Below are positions 1 to 6,244 of a stretch of 9,851 nt of DNA, piece by piece. The notes beneath the pieces are model-generated. The model did no database searches, had not been told where the DNA came from, and saw only the letters and a list, made by a program, of their open reading frames with translations. Position numbers and translations under genes: made by a program. The number at the start of each line of letters is the position of its first letter. Position 1 is the stretch's first letter. This DNA is from Smithella sp. ME-1 (GTDB lineage Bacteria; Desulfobacterota; Syntrophia; Syntrophales; Smithellaceae). The stretch lies in contig AWGX01000768.1 in assembly GCA_000495415.1 (NCBI GenBank), positions 1 to 9,851 on the forward strand, written 5' to 3'.

Positions 1-40
1 CGGTCAAAGGATAACGCGGCGGCATTGCATTTAAACGATA

Positions 41-1279
41 TCAAACATGTCCCAGCGCATCTACTATATTCTGTCTTGCCGCACGTCTTGCGGGAATTAT
101 TGCAGCGACCATGGACAGCAAAACCAGGCTCAACAATAAAACAACCAGCATCAACGGCACCATATCCACATACATCGACACGGGTTTGGAAAACCCCGGA
201 GGTATGTATTTTGGCGGATTGACTTTAACAATGGCCCACACGCACGTATGCAAAACAATACCTATTAAGCTGCCCAGAAATCCCAGCACGGCTCCTTCCA
301 AAGCGAAAAGAACTGAGACACCCTTGCGTTTCAACCCCAATGCCCGCAACGTACCAATTTCTCTGGTCCTTTCTAAAATAGCCATGCCCATCGTATTGAC
401 CGTAGTCATTATCACTATGACCAGAACAATGGAGAAAAGAAACATAAACATCGTATCAAGGAAAGCTTTTTGTTTGGAGAAAGACATGGACAGTTCTTTC
501 CATGTCTTGATTTCGCAATCTATACCTGCCGTCTTTAATTTGGCAAGAAGCAGCGTTCGCATGTTCTCCGTTTCTTCCCAATTTTTAAGCAGGATCACAA
601 TTCTTTCCGCCGATTGAGTATCCAGCAAAGACTGCGCGAAATAATAATTGAAGCGCATAAATTTATCATTGGAAAAATCATTGCCGGAATCGTAAACTCC
701 GTTTACTTGTATATCCAGAGCATTCATCTGTCCGCTTATTGTGGGCGCCATGACAACACCATCCTTGTCCGGTGTTAAATCGAGATATTTGCTCAGATCT
801 TTCGTTATTTCCACTCCGTAGCGTTTATCATCGCTCAAACGTTGTCCGATAACCGGAAAATATTCAGTCCATCGTCCTTTAATAATTTTGTCGTCCCTGG
901 GAACAACACCCTGAGCGATAAAAACAGTGGAAACTATTCCATTGGTTACTATACCGGTAACCTGAATCTGCGGCGTAGCCAACATTACGCCCTTTTCCTC
1001 CCCGACAAGTTTGATGATTTTTTGGGTATCTTCACCGGAGAACATATATTTTTCCGGCTCGAGCTTTCCTTTCTCCTGCCAGCCTGCTCTGTTGATTCTT
1101 AAATTACCCAGACCTTCACCTCGAATCGCCATAATTTCAAGTCCGTTATACACATTATGAATATATCCGTAATAAAGGCTGATTGCTGCAAAACCAATAC
1201 CTATAGCGACCATCGTAACAAAAGAACGGCGTCTGTTTCTCAAAATATTCCGGAATGCCAGCTTCATCCACTTCATCAT
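41..1279 (-). CDS. ABC transporter permease, FtsX/MacB (LolC/E) type
   Basis: A 412-aa inner-membrane permease that should pair with the ATPase encoded just before it. The layout is that of the MacB/LolCE family: a basic start (LAFRNILRNRRRSF) leads into one membrane segment at about residues 20-42, then a large periplasmic domain (about 45-270), then three hydrophobic segments near 275-300, 325-350 and 373-400. The loop after the second segment carries the family sequence ERTREIGTLRALG, and the C-terminus reads PARRAARQNIVDALG, the usual FtsX-domain ending. The length of about 400 aa matches LolC/LolE, and there is no fused ATPase as in MacB and no C39 peptidase domain. Its ATG overlaps the TGA of the ATPase gene (ATGATGA context), so translation is probably coupled. 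Family members export peptides, lipids or lipoproteins; position last in a peptide-modification operon makes product export plausible but not proven. Confidence 0.93.
   Translation of the reverse strand: MMKWMKLAFRNILRNRRRSFVTMVAIGIGFAAISLYYGYIHNVYNGLEIMAIRGEGLGNLRINRAGWQEKGKLEPEKYMFSGEDTQKIIKLVGEEKGVMLATPQIQVTGIVTNGIVSTVFIAQGVVPRDDKIIKGRWTEYFPVIGQRLSDDKRYGVEITKDLSKYLDLTPDKDGVVMAPTISGQMNALDIQVNGVYDSGNDFSNDKFMRFNYYFAQSLLDTQSAERIVILLKNWEETENMRTLLLAKLKTAGIDCEIKTWKELSMSFSKQKAFLDTMFMFLFSIVLVIVIMTTVNTMGMAILERTREIGTLRALGLKRKGVSVLFALEGAVLGFLGSLIGIVLHTCVWAIVKVNPPKYIPPGFSKPVSMYVDMVPLMLVVLLLSLVLLSMVAAIIPARRAARQNIVDALGHV
481..508. repeat. 10-bp perfect hairpin inside the permease gene
   Basis: AAGACATGGA (481-490) and TCCATGTCTT (499-508) are exact reverse complements around an 8-nt loop, in the codons for KTWKELSMSF of the permease, just before its second membrane segment. 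No T-run follows. It may be chance or an mRNA structure. Confidence 0.5.
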
Positions 1280-1962
1280 GTATTTACCGCTCCATCAACT
1301 ATCATTCCGTCTTCCAGACGCACTAAACGCTTAACTTTGTCCAGAAGTCTCTGATCGTGTGTTGAGAAAATAAAAGTTATCTCGTCTTTTTCATTCAGCT
1401 CGCGCATAATCTCAATTATCATCCGGGCCGTTTCGGAATCGAGATTGGCTGTCGGCTCATCGGCAATAACAAGAGAAGGATTGTTAACCAGCGCCCGCGC
1501 GATCGAAACTCTTTGCTGCTGGCCTCCCGACATTTTTGCCGGACGGTTATGGATAAGTTCGCTCAAACCGACTTCTTCCAGACGCGCCAGAGCCTGCTTT
1601 TTTGCCTCTTTCACAGACGCACCTTTTATCTGCAGGGGCAGCATTACATTCTCCAGCGCGGAAAGAACCGGGACAAGATTAAATCCCTGAAAGATGAATC
1701 CAATTGTTTGATTGCGATGTTCACTTTTCTCGTTATCAGTTAACAATCGCACATCTTTGCCGGCAATCGTCAATTCTCCTAAAGTAGGCTCATCAATTGC
1801 GCTGATCAGATTTAAAAGAGTTGTTTTCCCGGAACCTGACGGCCCCCAGATAGCTACAAACTCTTTTTTATCTATCTGCAGGTCAATACCTCTAAGAGCG
1901 TGCACGACCGTTTCACCAAGATGATAATCCTTAGTTATATTTTTCATTTCGATTAAGGCCAT
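1276..1962 (-). CDS. ABC transporter ATP-binding protein, LolD/MacB type
   Basis: A 228-aa cytoplasmic ATPase that powers the overlapping permease. Visible motifs, numbered from the chosen ATG, are Walker A GPSGSGKTT (40-48), Q-loop Q92 in FIFQGFNL, signature SGGQQQR (145-151), Walker B LVIADEP (164-170), D-loop NLD and H-loop H202 in STHD. The FQ.FNLVP.L..LENV.LPL stretch and the length are typical of the LolD/MacB/FtsE subfamily. The reading frame is open upstream to a GTG at 2001, but that start has no ribosome site and adds 13 residues outside the family alignment. The ATG at 1962, followed by ALIEMKNITKDY, is therefore preferred; a weak GGGA lies about 7 nt before it. A 111-bp spacer separates it from the ATP-grasp gene and holds a possible promoter, so the exporter pair may be partly independently expressed. 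Confidence 0.95.
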   Translation of the reverse strand: MALIEMKNITKDYHLGETVVHALRGIDLQIDKKEFVAIWGPSGSGKTTLLNLISAIDEPTLGELTIAGKDVRLLTDNEKSEHRNQTIGFIFQGFNLVPVLSALENVMLPLQIKGASVKEAKKQALARLEEVGLSELIHNRPAKMSGGQQQRVSIARALVNNPSLVIADEPTANLDSETARMIIEIMRELNEKDEITFIFSTHDQRLLDKVKRLVRLEDGMIVDGAVNT

Positions 1963-1975
1963 GTTATTTTCCCGT

Positions 1976-2053
1976 AAACGAAAATGCCGAATTTTTTTCA
2001 CTTAATTGCATTTTTATACATTGTTCTTCAAATAATATCATTAATTTTCGTTT
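1976..2053. repeat. 10-bp inverted repeat flanking a possible promoter
   Basis: The arms AAACGAAAAT (1976-1985) and ATTTTCGTTT (2044-2053) are exact reverse complements with 58 bp between them. They sit either side of the candidate promoter in the spacer upstream of the ABC ATPase gene. The arms are too far apart for a simple terminator. They could be paired operator half-sites, or a coincidence in AT-rich DNA. Confidence 0.4.
2013..2041 (-). promoter_or_regulatory. possible sigma70-type promoter for the ABC exporter genes
   Basis: On the minus strand ATGATA (2036-2041, 4/6 to the -35 consensus) is separated by 17 bp from TATAAA (2013-2018, 5/6 to the -10 consensus). Transcription would start near 2006, about 44 nt before the ATPase ATG. 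The -35 is weak and the spacer is AT-rich, so this is tentative. The 111-bp gap, long for this otherwise compact operon, is the reason for looking. Confidence 0.35.
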
Positions 2054-2073
2054 GTACTGATAAACATTTAATA

Positions 2074-2940
2074 TTAACCAGGAAGTTTAAGAAATGAGCC
2101 AAGGTATGAATCAAACGACTGGGGATCAAGTTTGCACAGTCCGGCCAGGGGATAAAAAGTCATCTCTCCAAAGTATATCTTACTGTTGACAACAATAAAA
2201 TCCACCCGGACAAATGGGAAGCCTCTGGCTAGTATAGCGGCATATTCAAGCATTAGGTCAATTTGCGGTGGTCTTGTAACGGGTTGCTGCAAAGGAGGCT
2301 CTATATATTTATTCTCTAAAAGATTCAGGTCAAGGTCGAACATATTTACCCTATGTAATTCAGGTGTATATTCATTTATTTCTACAAGGCGCGCAACGCC
2401 GTCATAGCAGTAAAAACCGTATTCATAAAGCGTTTCGCCATTTTTTGTCAGATGTTCCTCACAGATAACACGGGGGATAATGTTTTTATAACCCCATTCT
2501 CTGAATGCAAAGTAATGATTGGCTTTAAGATATTTTTTCAGAAGTTTTCGGGAATGATTCCAGTCCAGTTCCGATTTTTTTTTGCAGTATATATTTTGTC
2601 CGCTGCCATGATTAACTTTCATTACGAATGCGTCCGGAAGTTCACTTAGATCAATATCTTCAGCTTTTTCGTAAACACCATATAATTTTTTCAATAATTC
2701 CGGCCCGACCTTGTCCTCGACAAATTTTCGTACTTCGTATTTATCCGAACATTTTGTGAGAATATCATCACGCCAATTTAATTTAAGCCACTGAATTTTT
2801 TCGGTGAAGGTCCGGGGATTCCGTAAGTTAAGACGTTTACGTACTCTTCTTTTATATAAAAATGAAAGGTATATTCTGTCAGGCAAGTTCCGTATTAAAA
2901 AACTTCTGGCGAGAATGAAAAATAAATCACTTTTTAGCAT
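2074..2940 (-). CDS. TupA-like ATP-grasp protein
   Basis: A 288-aa cytoplasmic protein of the TupA-like ATP-grasp family, often annotated as a glycosyltransferase in polysaccharide clusters. The family start is clear: LPDRIYLSFLYKRR (19-32), then NLRNPRTFTEKIQWLKL (38-54). Further typical pieces are the substrate/nucleotide-binding stretch FVMKVNHGSGQN (105-116), ICEEHL (159-164), YEYGFYCYDG (172-181) and the acidic, probably metal-binding segments VRVDF (244-248) and FGEMTFYPLAGL (257-268). The namesake is linked to teichuronopeptide synthesis, where a peptide is joined to a glycan, so amide or ester ligation is a reasonable expectation. The gene starts 30 bp after the radical SAM gene with no clear ribosome site. 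Placement inside a peptide/PqqD/radical SAM operon is unusual and suggests it acts on the modified peptide or joins it to something, but an unrelated role in cell-surface glycan assembly cannot be excluded. Confidence 0.88.
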   Translation of the reverse strand: MLKSDLFFILARSFLIRNLPDRIYLSFLYKRRVRKRLNLRNPRTFTEKIQWLKLNWRDDILTKCSDKYEVRKFVEDKVGPELLKKLYGVYEKAEDIDLSELPDAFVMKVNHGSGQNIYCKKKSELDWNHSRKLLKKYLKANHYFAFREWGYKNIIPRVICEEHLTKNGETLYEYGFYCYDGVARLVEINEYTPELHRVNMFDLDLNLLENKYIEPPLQQPVTRPPQIDLMLEYAAILARGFPFVRVDFIVVNSKIYFGEMTFYPLAGLCKLDPQSFDSYLGSFLKLPG

Positions 2941-2970
2941 ATAAATGATTAATCGTATCCAGCACTGTTA

Positions 2971-4452
2971 TCAGTAGATTTCGTAAAGCCCGCTGCCGAT
3001 ATATTCCCATGTTTTCAAATAACACAGATTGTCTTTTTCATTCATCATTTCATTTATATCGGCTTTCGTTTCTAAACTATAGTCGCGATAGAATCTTTTA
3101 AAGACATCACGCTCGTTCATTTTTTCAATAAATAACTCCTGAAAACTCTTTATGGCTACAGGACTCTTTATCGTTATTTCGTGTAAAAGTTTTCTTTCAA
3201 TCAGAATATTTCGTTGAGCATTCAACACGACTTTTTTGATATTTTCATCCTCATCGCCGCCGACAGTTGTTAACAGCGGCGTGAAATAATTTATAATAAG
3301 GCCATGCTTTCTGAAATCTATATTTTTCAAAAGCGAATGATGAAAAAATAATTTATTGTTGTTTTCGTTAAAAAACCACAAGCTGTCGCTACATTTACTT
3401 CCGTTAAATACCTTGATAATGTTTTCTATATTCACCGGTATATCCTGGATGGAAAGTCTTCTGATAAATCCGTATTCAGTCAGATCCTCGTAACTTTCTT
3501 TAATATAAGATTGTAATCTCTCCCTGTAGCCTTTTTTCTGAAATCTATGTTTATAAATCGGCGAACAATAGTTGATGGATAAGCCGATGTTATTATCCAG
3601 GACATATTTAATGAGCCGCAGCGCGGTCATCTCCGATTCCAAAACAGCTATATTGGGCTGATGTAAAAAGGTGTAATTTCGATCAATAAATTGCCTGTAA
3701 CAATTCTGGTTAGCTAATAATTGATGCAAATTTAAATGCGCCACGCCTATCGCTTGCATTAGCGGCAGACATTTTTTTAACGTTTCATAATCTTCCGGAA
3801 TGGCGGGAATTTCAACTGTCACTCTGTCAATAATACCTATCGCCATTTTTACAGCTTTCAAACTGTATTTTTTGGCCGCGATATCGAAACGTATTTCATT
3901 CAGACCGGCTTTTTTAAGGGCTTTTAACTTATTCTTATCTACCAGATCACCGTTCGTGTATACCCAGATATAGATTCCCCTGCCCAGCCTTTCCCTGATT
4001 TTTTTTATGTATGTAAGTACTTCTTTAAATTTTAAAAAAGGTTCTCCTCCGGAAAAACTCACGCCTTTAAATTTAAATTTTTCAAGATAATCAACATAGT
4101 CTTCCGCATTATCAAAGACCAGCCCTGATTCATTTGGCACCTCGTCCTTTTCATTTTTTCTGTTCTGAGGACAAAAGAAACATTTGGCCGTACACAGGGA
4201 ACCGATAAAAATGCATGACCATATACCCCTTCCGCAAGTTATACATCCGGGAGACAACGGCCCTGTTGATATTTTACTTTCGTTAAAATGTTTTAGAACT
4301 TTACCGGATATGGATTTCAGTAATTCGTTTCTTTTCCGATTAGCTTTTTTTGCTTCTTCTTCCGAAAGCCATTTCATTTCCTGATAAGGCCATCCGACTT
4401 GTTCACGGGTATAACCAATGTCAGAATCTTTGATTACTTTATCATAGGACAT
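2971..4452 (-). CDS. radical SAM enzyme, COG2108/PFL-activase-like, RiPP maturase candidate
   Basis: A 493-aa radical S-adenosylmethionine enzyme. The cluster-binding motif is C87-X3-C91-X2-C94 (CTAKCFFCP), followed by the SAM-binding FSGGEPF (133-139) and YTNGD (165-169), and the barrel continues to about residue 300. Three more cysteines precede the motif at 70, 73 and 80 in GCITCGRGIWSC, a pattern I associate with proteins resembling COG2108 (pyruvate formate-lyase activase relatives). The C-terminal 190 residues have only scattered cysteines (C354, C477), so no SPASM or twitch cluster is visible. It begins 6 nt after the PqqD-like stop codon and is almost certainly co-expressed with it. 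A radical SAM plus stand-alone PqqD next to a short W-x-K-P peptide gene argues for peptide modification. The exact reaction cannot be read from the sequence. Confidence 0.9.
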   Translation of the reverse strand: MSYDKVIKDSDIGYTREQVGWPYQEMKWLSEEEAKKANRKRNELLKSISGKVLKHFNESKISTGPLSPGCITCGRGIWSCIFIGSLCTAKCFFCPQNRKNEKDEVPNESGLVFDNAEDYVDYLEKFKFKGVSFSGGEPFLKFKEVLTYIKKIRERLGRGIYIWVYTNGDLVDKNKLKALKKAGLNEIRFDIAAKKYSLKAVKMAIGIIDRVTVEIPAIPEDYETLKKCLPLMQAIGVAHLNLHQLLANQNCYRQFIDRNYTFLHQPNIAVLESEMTALRLIKYVLDNNIGLSINYCSPIYKHRFQKKGYRERLQSYIKESYEDLTEYGFIRRLSIQDIPVNIENIIKVFNGSKCSDSLWFFNENNNKLFFHHSLLKNIDFRKHGLIINYFTPLLTTVGGDEDENIKKVVLNAQRNILIERKLLHEITIKSPVAIKSFQELFIEKMNERDVFKRFYRDYSLETKADINEMMNEKDNLCYLKTWEYIGSGLYEIY

Positions 4453-4458
4453 AATAAA

Positions 4459-4770
4459 TTAAGCCTTTAAAACCTTGACCAGCAATTTTCTCTTAATCAG
4501 CCCTTCCACAAACCCGATAACGTCCTTTTCAATAACCTTTACCGGTGCCTTAAATTCGGCGGCCAAATTCTTTACTATATCCTTCAGGCTTTTATATCCG
4601 TCCAGCCTTTGCCAGATAACCTGTCCTGTTGCGTTGAGAAAGTATGGCTCATTGTCCATGTCATCTTCACCAGACACGACGGAAAAAAGAATGATGTCAT
4701 TCTCAACCAGGCGCACCACAACATTGTCGGATGCCGTGTACACGGCATCCGTCTTAATTTTTATTTTCAT
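4459..4770 (-). CDS. PqqD-like peptide chaperone (RiPP recognition element)
   Basis: A 103-aa stand-alone PqqD-family protein. The family signature is good: an N-terminal strand region rich in Val/Ile (residues 17-31), then PYFLNATGQVIWQRLDGYKSLKDIV (42-66), matching the usual LN-x-T/S-G-x-x-IW-x-x-L-D-G-x-x-(S/T) pattern, and a C-terminal helical part ending KRKLLVKVL. PqqD proteins bind the leader of a ribosomal peptide and present it to the partner radical SAM enzyme. Here the partner gene follows after 6 nt and a candidate peptide gene ends 77 nt upstream. An AGG about 9 nt before the ATG is the only ribosome site, much weaker than that of the peptide gene. Codons 7-15 contain a perfect 24-bp palindrome that could fold in the mRNA close to the start. 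The length is slightly above the roughly 90 aa of PQQ-pathway PqqD. Confidence 0.9.
   Translation of the reverse strand: MKIKIKTDAVYTASDNVVVRLVENDIILFSVVSGEDDMDNEPYFLNATGQVIWQRLDGYKSLKDIVKNLAAEFKAPVKVIEKDVIGFVEGLIKRKLLVKVLKA
4728..4751. repeat. perfect 24-bp palindrome inside the pqqD-like gene
   Basis: CGGATGCCGTGT (4728-4739) is followed immediately by its exact reverse complement (4740-4751). It covers about codons 7-15 of the PqqD-like gene. In RNA it would give a GC-rich stem of about 10 bp with a small loop, around 20-43 nt into the coding sequence. No T-run follows, so it is not a standard terminator. It may be an operator, an RNA-processing or translation-damping hairpin, or chance. 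Confidence 0.8.
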
Positions 4771-4847
4771 AAAATTTACCTGAAAAAAACTTGCTGATCC
4801 CGGTGTTAATGACGCTTGCGATACTGAAATTTAAGTCTTGAAATTTA

Positions 4848-4997
4848 TTATACAAAATCCGGCAAATAAGGCGGAGGAGAAAGAGGACCAAGACCAAAGC
4901 GCACATCGCCATTTCGAGATGAACCGGCAACCTTCTTTGTTTTCTTTCGTTTCACAACTTCGACCTGAGGTTTCTGCCACTGATTTACTTTCTTCAT
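4848..4997 (-). CDS. putative RiPP precursor peptide, 49 aa
   Basis: A 49-codon gene with an ideal AGGAGG ribosome site 6 nt before its ATG and a strong promoter upstream. The peptide starts MKKVNQWQKPQVEVV; the W-x-K-P motif at 7-10 recalls PqqA and leaders of other radical-SAM-modified peptides. Residues 16-22 are very basic (KRKKTKK), followed by a Gly/Ser/Asn linker (VAGSSRNGD, 23-31). The C-terminus VRFGLGPLSPPPYLPDFV (32-49) is rich in Pro and aromatic residues and has no Cys or Thr; it is the likely core. It is first in an operon with a PqqD-like protein and a radical SAM enzyme, the normal place for a precursor. There is no hydrophobic signal peptide. I do not recognise it as a member of a named peptide family. 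The alternative, a small basic protein unrelated to the enzymes, is less likely given position and leader motif. Confidence 0.8.
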   Translation of the reverse strand: MKKVNQWQKPQVEVVKRKKTKKVAGSSRNGDVRFGLGPLSPPPYLPDFV

Positions 4998-5003
4998 TTT
5001 GTG

Positions 5004-5009
5004 CCTCCT
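5004..5009 (-). promoter_or_regulatory. consensus ribosome binding site of the peptide gene
   Basis: AGGAGG on the minus strand, 6 nt before the ATG at 4997. It is the best ribosome site in the window and is the main reason to accept the 49-codon gene. It predicts much higher translation of the peptide than of the enzymes behind it, whose sites are weak. Confidence 0.9.
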
Positions 5010-5058
5010 GAATATTGATGAAAAAACGATTTATAAACTAATACTTTATAGATTGGAG

Positions 5059-5087
5059 TTTATACAAATTTTTTAATCATAAGTCAA
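5059..5087 (-). promoter_or_regulatory. sigma70-type promoter of the RiPP operon
   Basis: On the minus strand TTGACT (5082-5087, 5/6) is followed after exactly 17 bp by TATAAA (5059-5064, 5/6). Transcription would begin near 5052, leaving a leader of about 55 nt before the peptide ATG. It lies in the 113-bp gap after the last glycosyltransferase gene, so the peptide operon can be expressed separately from the glycosyltransferase block. An 8-bp inverted repeat (TATAAACT 5032-5039, AGTTTATA 5057-5064) overlaps the -10 element and could be an operator. Confidence 0.75.
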
Positions 5088-5110
5088 TTATTTTAATTCA
5101 AAATTATTAA

Positions 5111-6244
5111 TTATACACCTTTGTTCTTCAGACGAATTTTTCCATTTTCGCGGATTACAATACCTTGTTCCATATCTGCAAATTGCGCCTTTTCGTAATA
5201 CTGCCGAACAGCATCGTCATAGGCTTTGCGTTTCCGGGCCGATGGCTCTTCCCACTCACCTCTGAGTCTCAACCAACGCAAAATTCGTCCGATTTCTCCT
5301 CTTATATTCATATACAGATCGTGTAAGTTCCATTGCTCGTCAAGCCATCCGGGCCACGGAGAATCCTTAAGAAATTCCTTATAGAGTTTATAGCCTGTCA
5401 TGTCCGGAAACAGACTCCTGCCATAGACGAACCGGCGCCACGGTTTTTCATTTCCGGCATGATGAATGATGACCGGATTGGCAATGCCAACAGTGCCCCT
5501 CTTGTGCCATCGTGGCTGAGGACGTGCATTCCATATAGGTGATAATTCCGCAATGCATCCATCCAGAATGGCATTGAGCGCATCTTCATCCGGAAGAAAA
5601 CAGAGATCTGGATTTTGCCGGATAAATTCCAGCGCCCTTTCACCTAAGTTTTCATTGTTCCATCTTTTGACATCAATATAGAGAACACCTGCATTAAAAT
5701 ATCGATAAGGCTTGGTCATTTCCAGTTTATGGAAATGACCTTCAACTTCTTTGCGCCGTCTCTCACTTAAATCTGCCAAAATACGTCCAGCGGGCACAGC
5801 CGCCAATGCAAACGGTGCCGTATCCAGAGAAAATATCGGCGATATGTCACCGTGTATAGTCAGATCGCAGTCCAGATAGAGGATTTTATCATAACGGCCG
5901 GCAAGATGTTCGGCCAGCGGTAGTTTCATCAGCGTTGCCGGAGACAGCCTTTCACAATATTTACCGACACCTCGTTGACGTGAGAGGTCCATATCGTCAC
6001 AAAGTATAATGCCACGCTGTTTCATCCAGTGCCGATGGACATCCGTAACTTCCGAAGGCTCCGCGAAAATAATGGTATCAAAGCGGTTATCCGAACTTTT
6101 TGAGTGGGACTTCACCGCATCGGTAACGAATAACGCGGGAATCAACATTCTTCTGTCCGTGCAAAGACAAACGGCGTTTCTTGTTGTCTGTTTATGAAAA
6201 GTTCCGGCAGAGTCCATATTACCTGCCTGTAAATCTTTTTTCAT
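5111..6244 (-). CDS. glycosyltransferase family 8 protein
   Basis: A 377-aa cytoplasmic, retaining-type GT8 sugar transferase. After a 22-residue extension the catalytic domain starts at NAVCLCTD (23-30). It has the metal-binding DxD in LYLDCDL (D125, D127), the acceptor-side NAGVLYID (184-191), LPDEDALNAI (217-226) and the C-terminal metal/phosphate motif HHAGNEKPW (261-269), all as in LgtC-like enzymes. About 100 further residues are rich in Trp, Arg and Lys and could contact the membrane. The start at 6244 is supported by GAAGG (6252-6256) 7 nt upstream. The gene overlaps the end of the preceding transferase gene by 26 nt in another frame. By eye it is richer in G+C than the other two transferases, so it may have a different history. 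Sugar and acceptor are unknown; surface polysaccharide or lipopolysaccharide is likely, the neighbouring peptide possible. Confidence 0.92.
   Translation of the reverse strand: MKKDLQAGNMDSAGTFHKQTTRNAVCLCTDRRMLIPALFVTDAVKSHSKSSDNRFDTIIFAEPSEVTDVHRHWMKQRGIILCDDMDLSRQRGVGKYCERLSPATLMKLPLAEHLAGRYDKILYLDCDLTIHGDISPIFSLDTAPFALAAVPAGRILADLSERRRKEVEGHFHKLEMTKPYRYFNAGVLYIDVKRWNNENLGERALEFIRQNPDLCFLPDEDALNAILDGCIAELSPIWNARPQPRWHKRGTVGIANPVIIHHAGNEKPWRRFVYGRSLFPDMTGYKLYKEFLKDSPWPGWLDEQWNLHDLYMNIRGEIGRILRWLRLRGEWEEPSARKRKAYDDAVRQYYEKAQFADMEQGIVIRENGKIRLKNKGV
5714..5740. repeat. 11-bp perfect hairpin inside a GT8 gene
   Basis: GGTCATTTCCA (5714-5724) and TGGAAATGACC (5730-5740) are exact reverse complements around the 5-nt loop GTTTA. 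It encodes part of GHFHKLEMTK in the GT8 protein. No T-run follows on either strand, so it is not a simple terminator. Function unknown, possibly none. Confidence 0.6.

Noticed and set aside
1..40. Possible start of another minus-strand gene (ATG at 25 or 30) after the permease
   Set aside because: The frame from 30 closes quickly; the frame from 25 stays open to the edge but has no ribosome site and is only 8 codons long.
1963..2001. Upstream extension of the ABC ATPase to a GTG at 2001
   Set aside because: No ribosome site before the GTG, and the added 13 residues lie outside the conserved family start; the ATG at 1962 fits.
4771..4847. Possible terminator or attenuator between the peptide gene and the pqqD-like gene, because of a seven-T run on the minus strand
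   Set aside because: No stable stem precedes the T-run; only a short TAAATTTCA direct repeat is seen.
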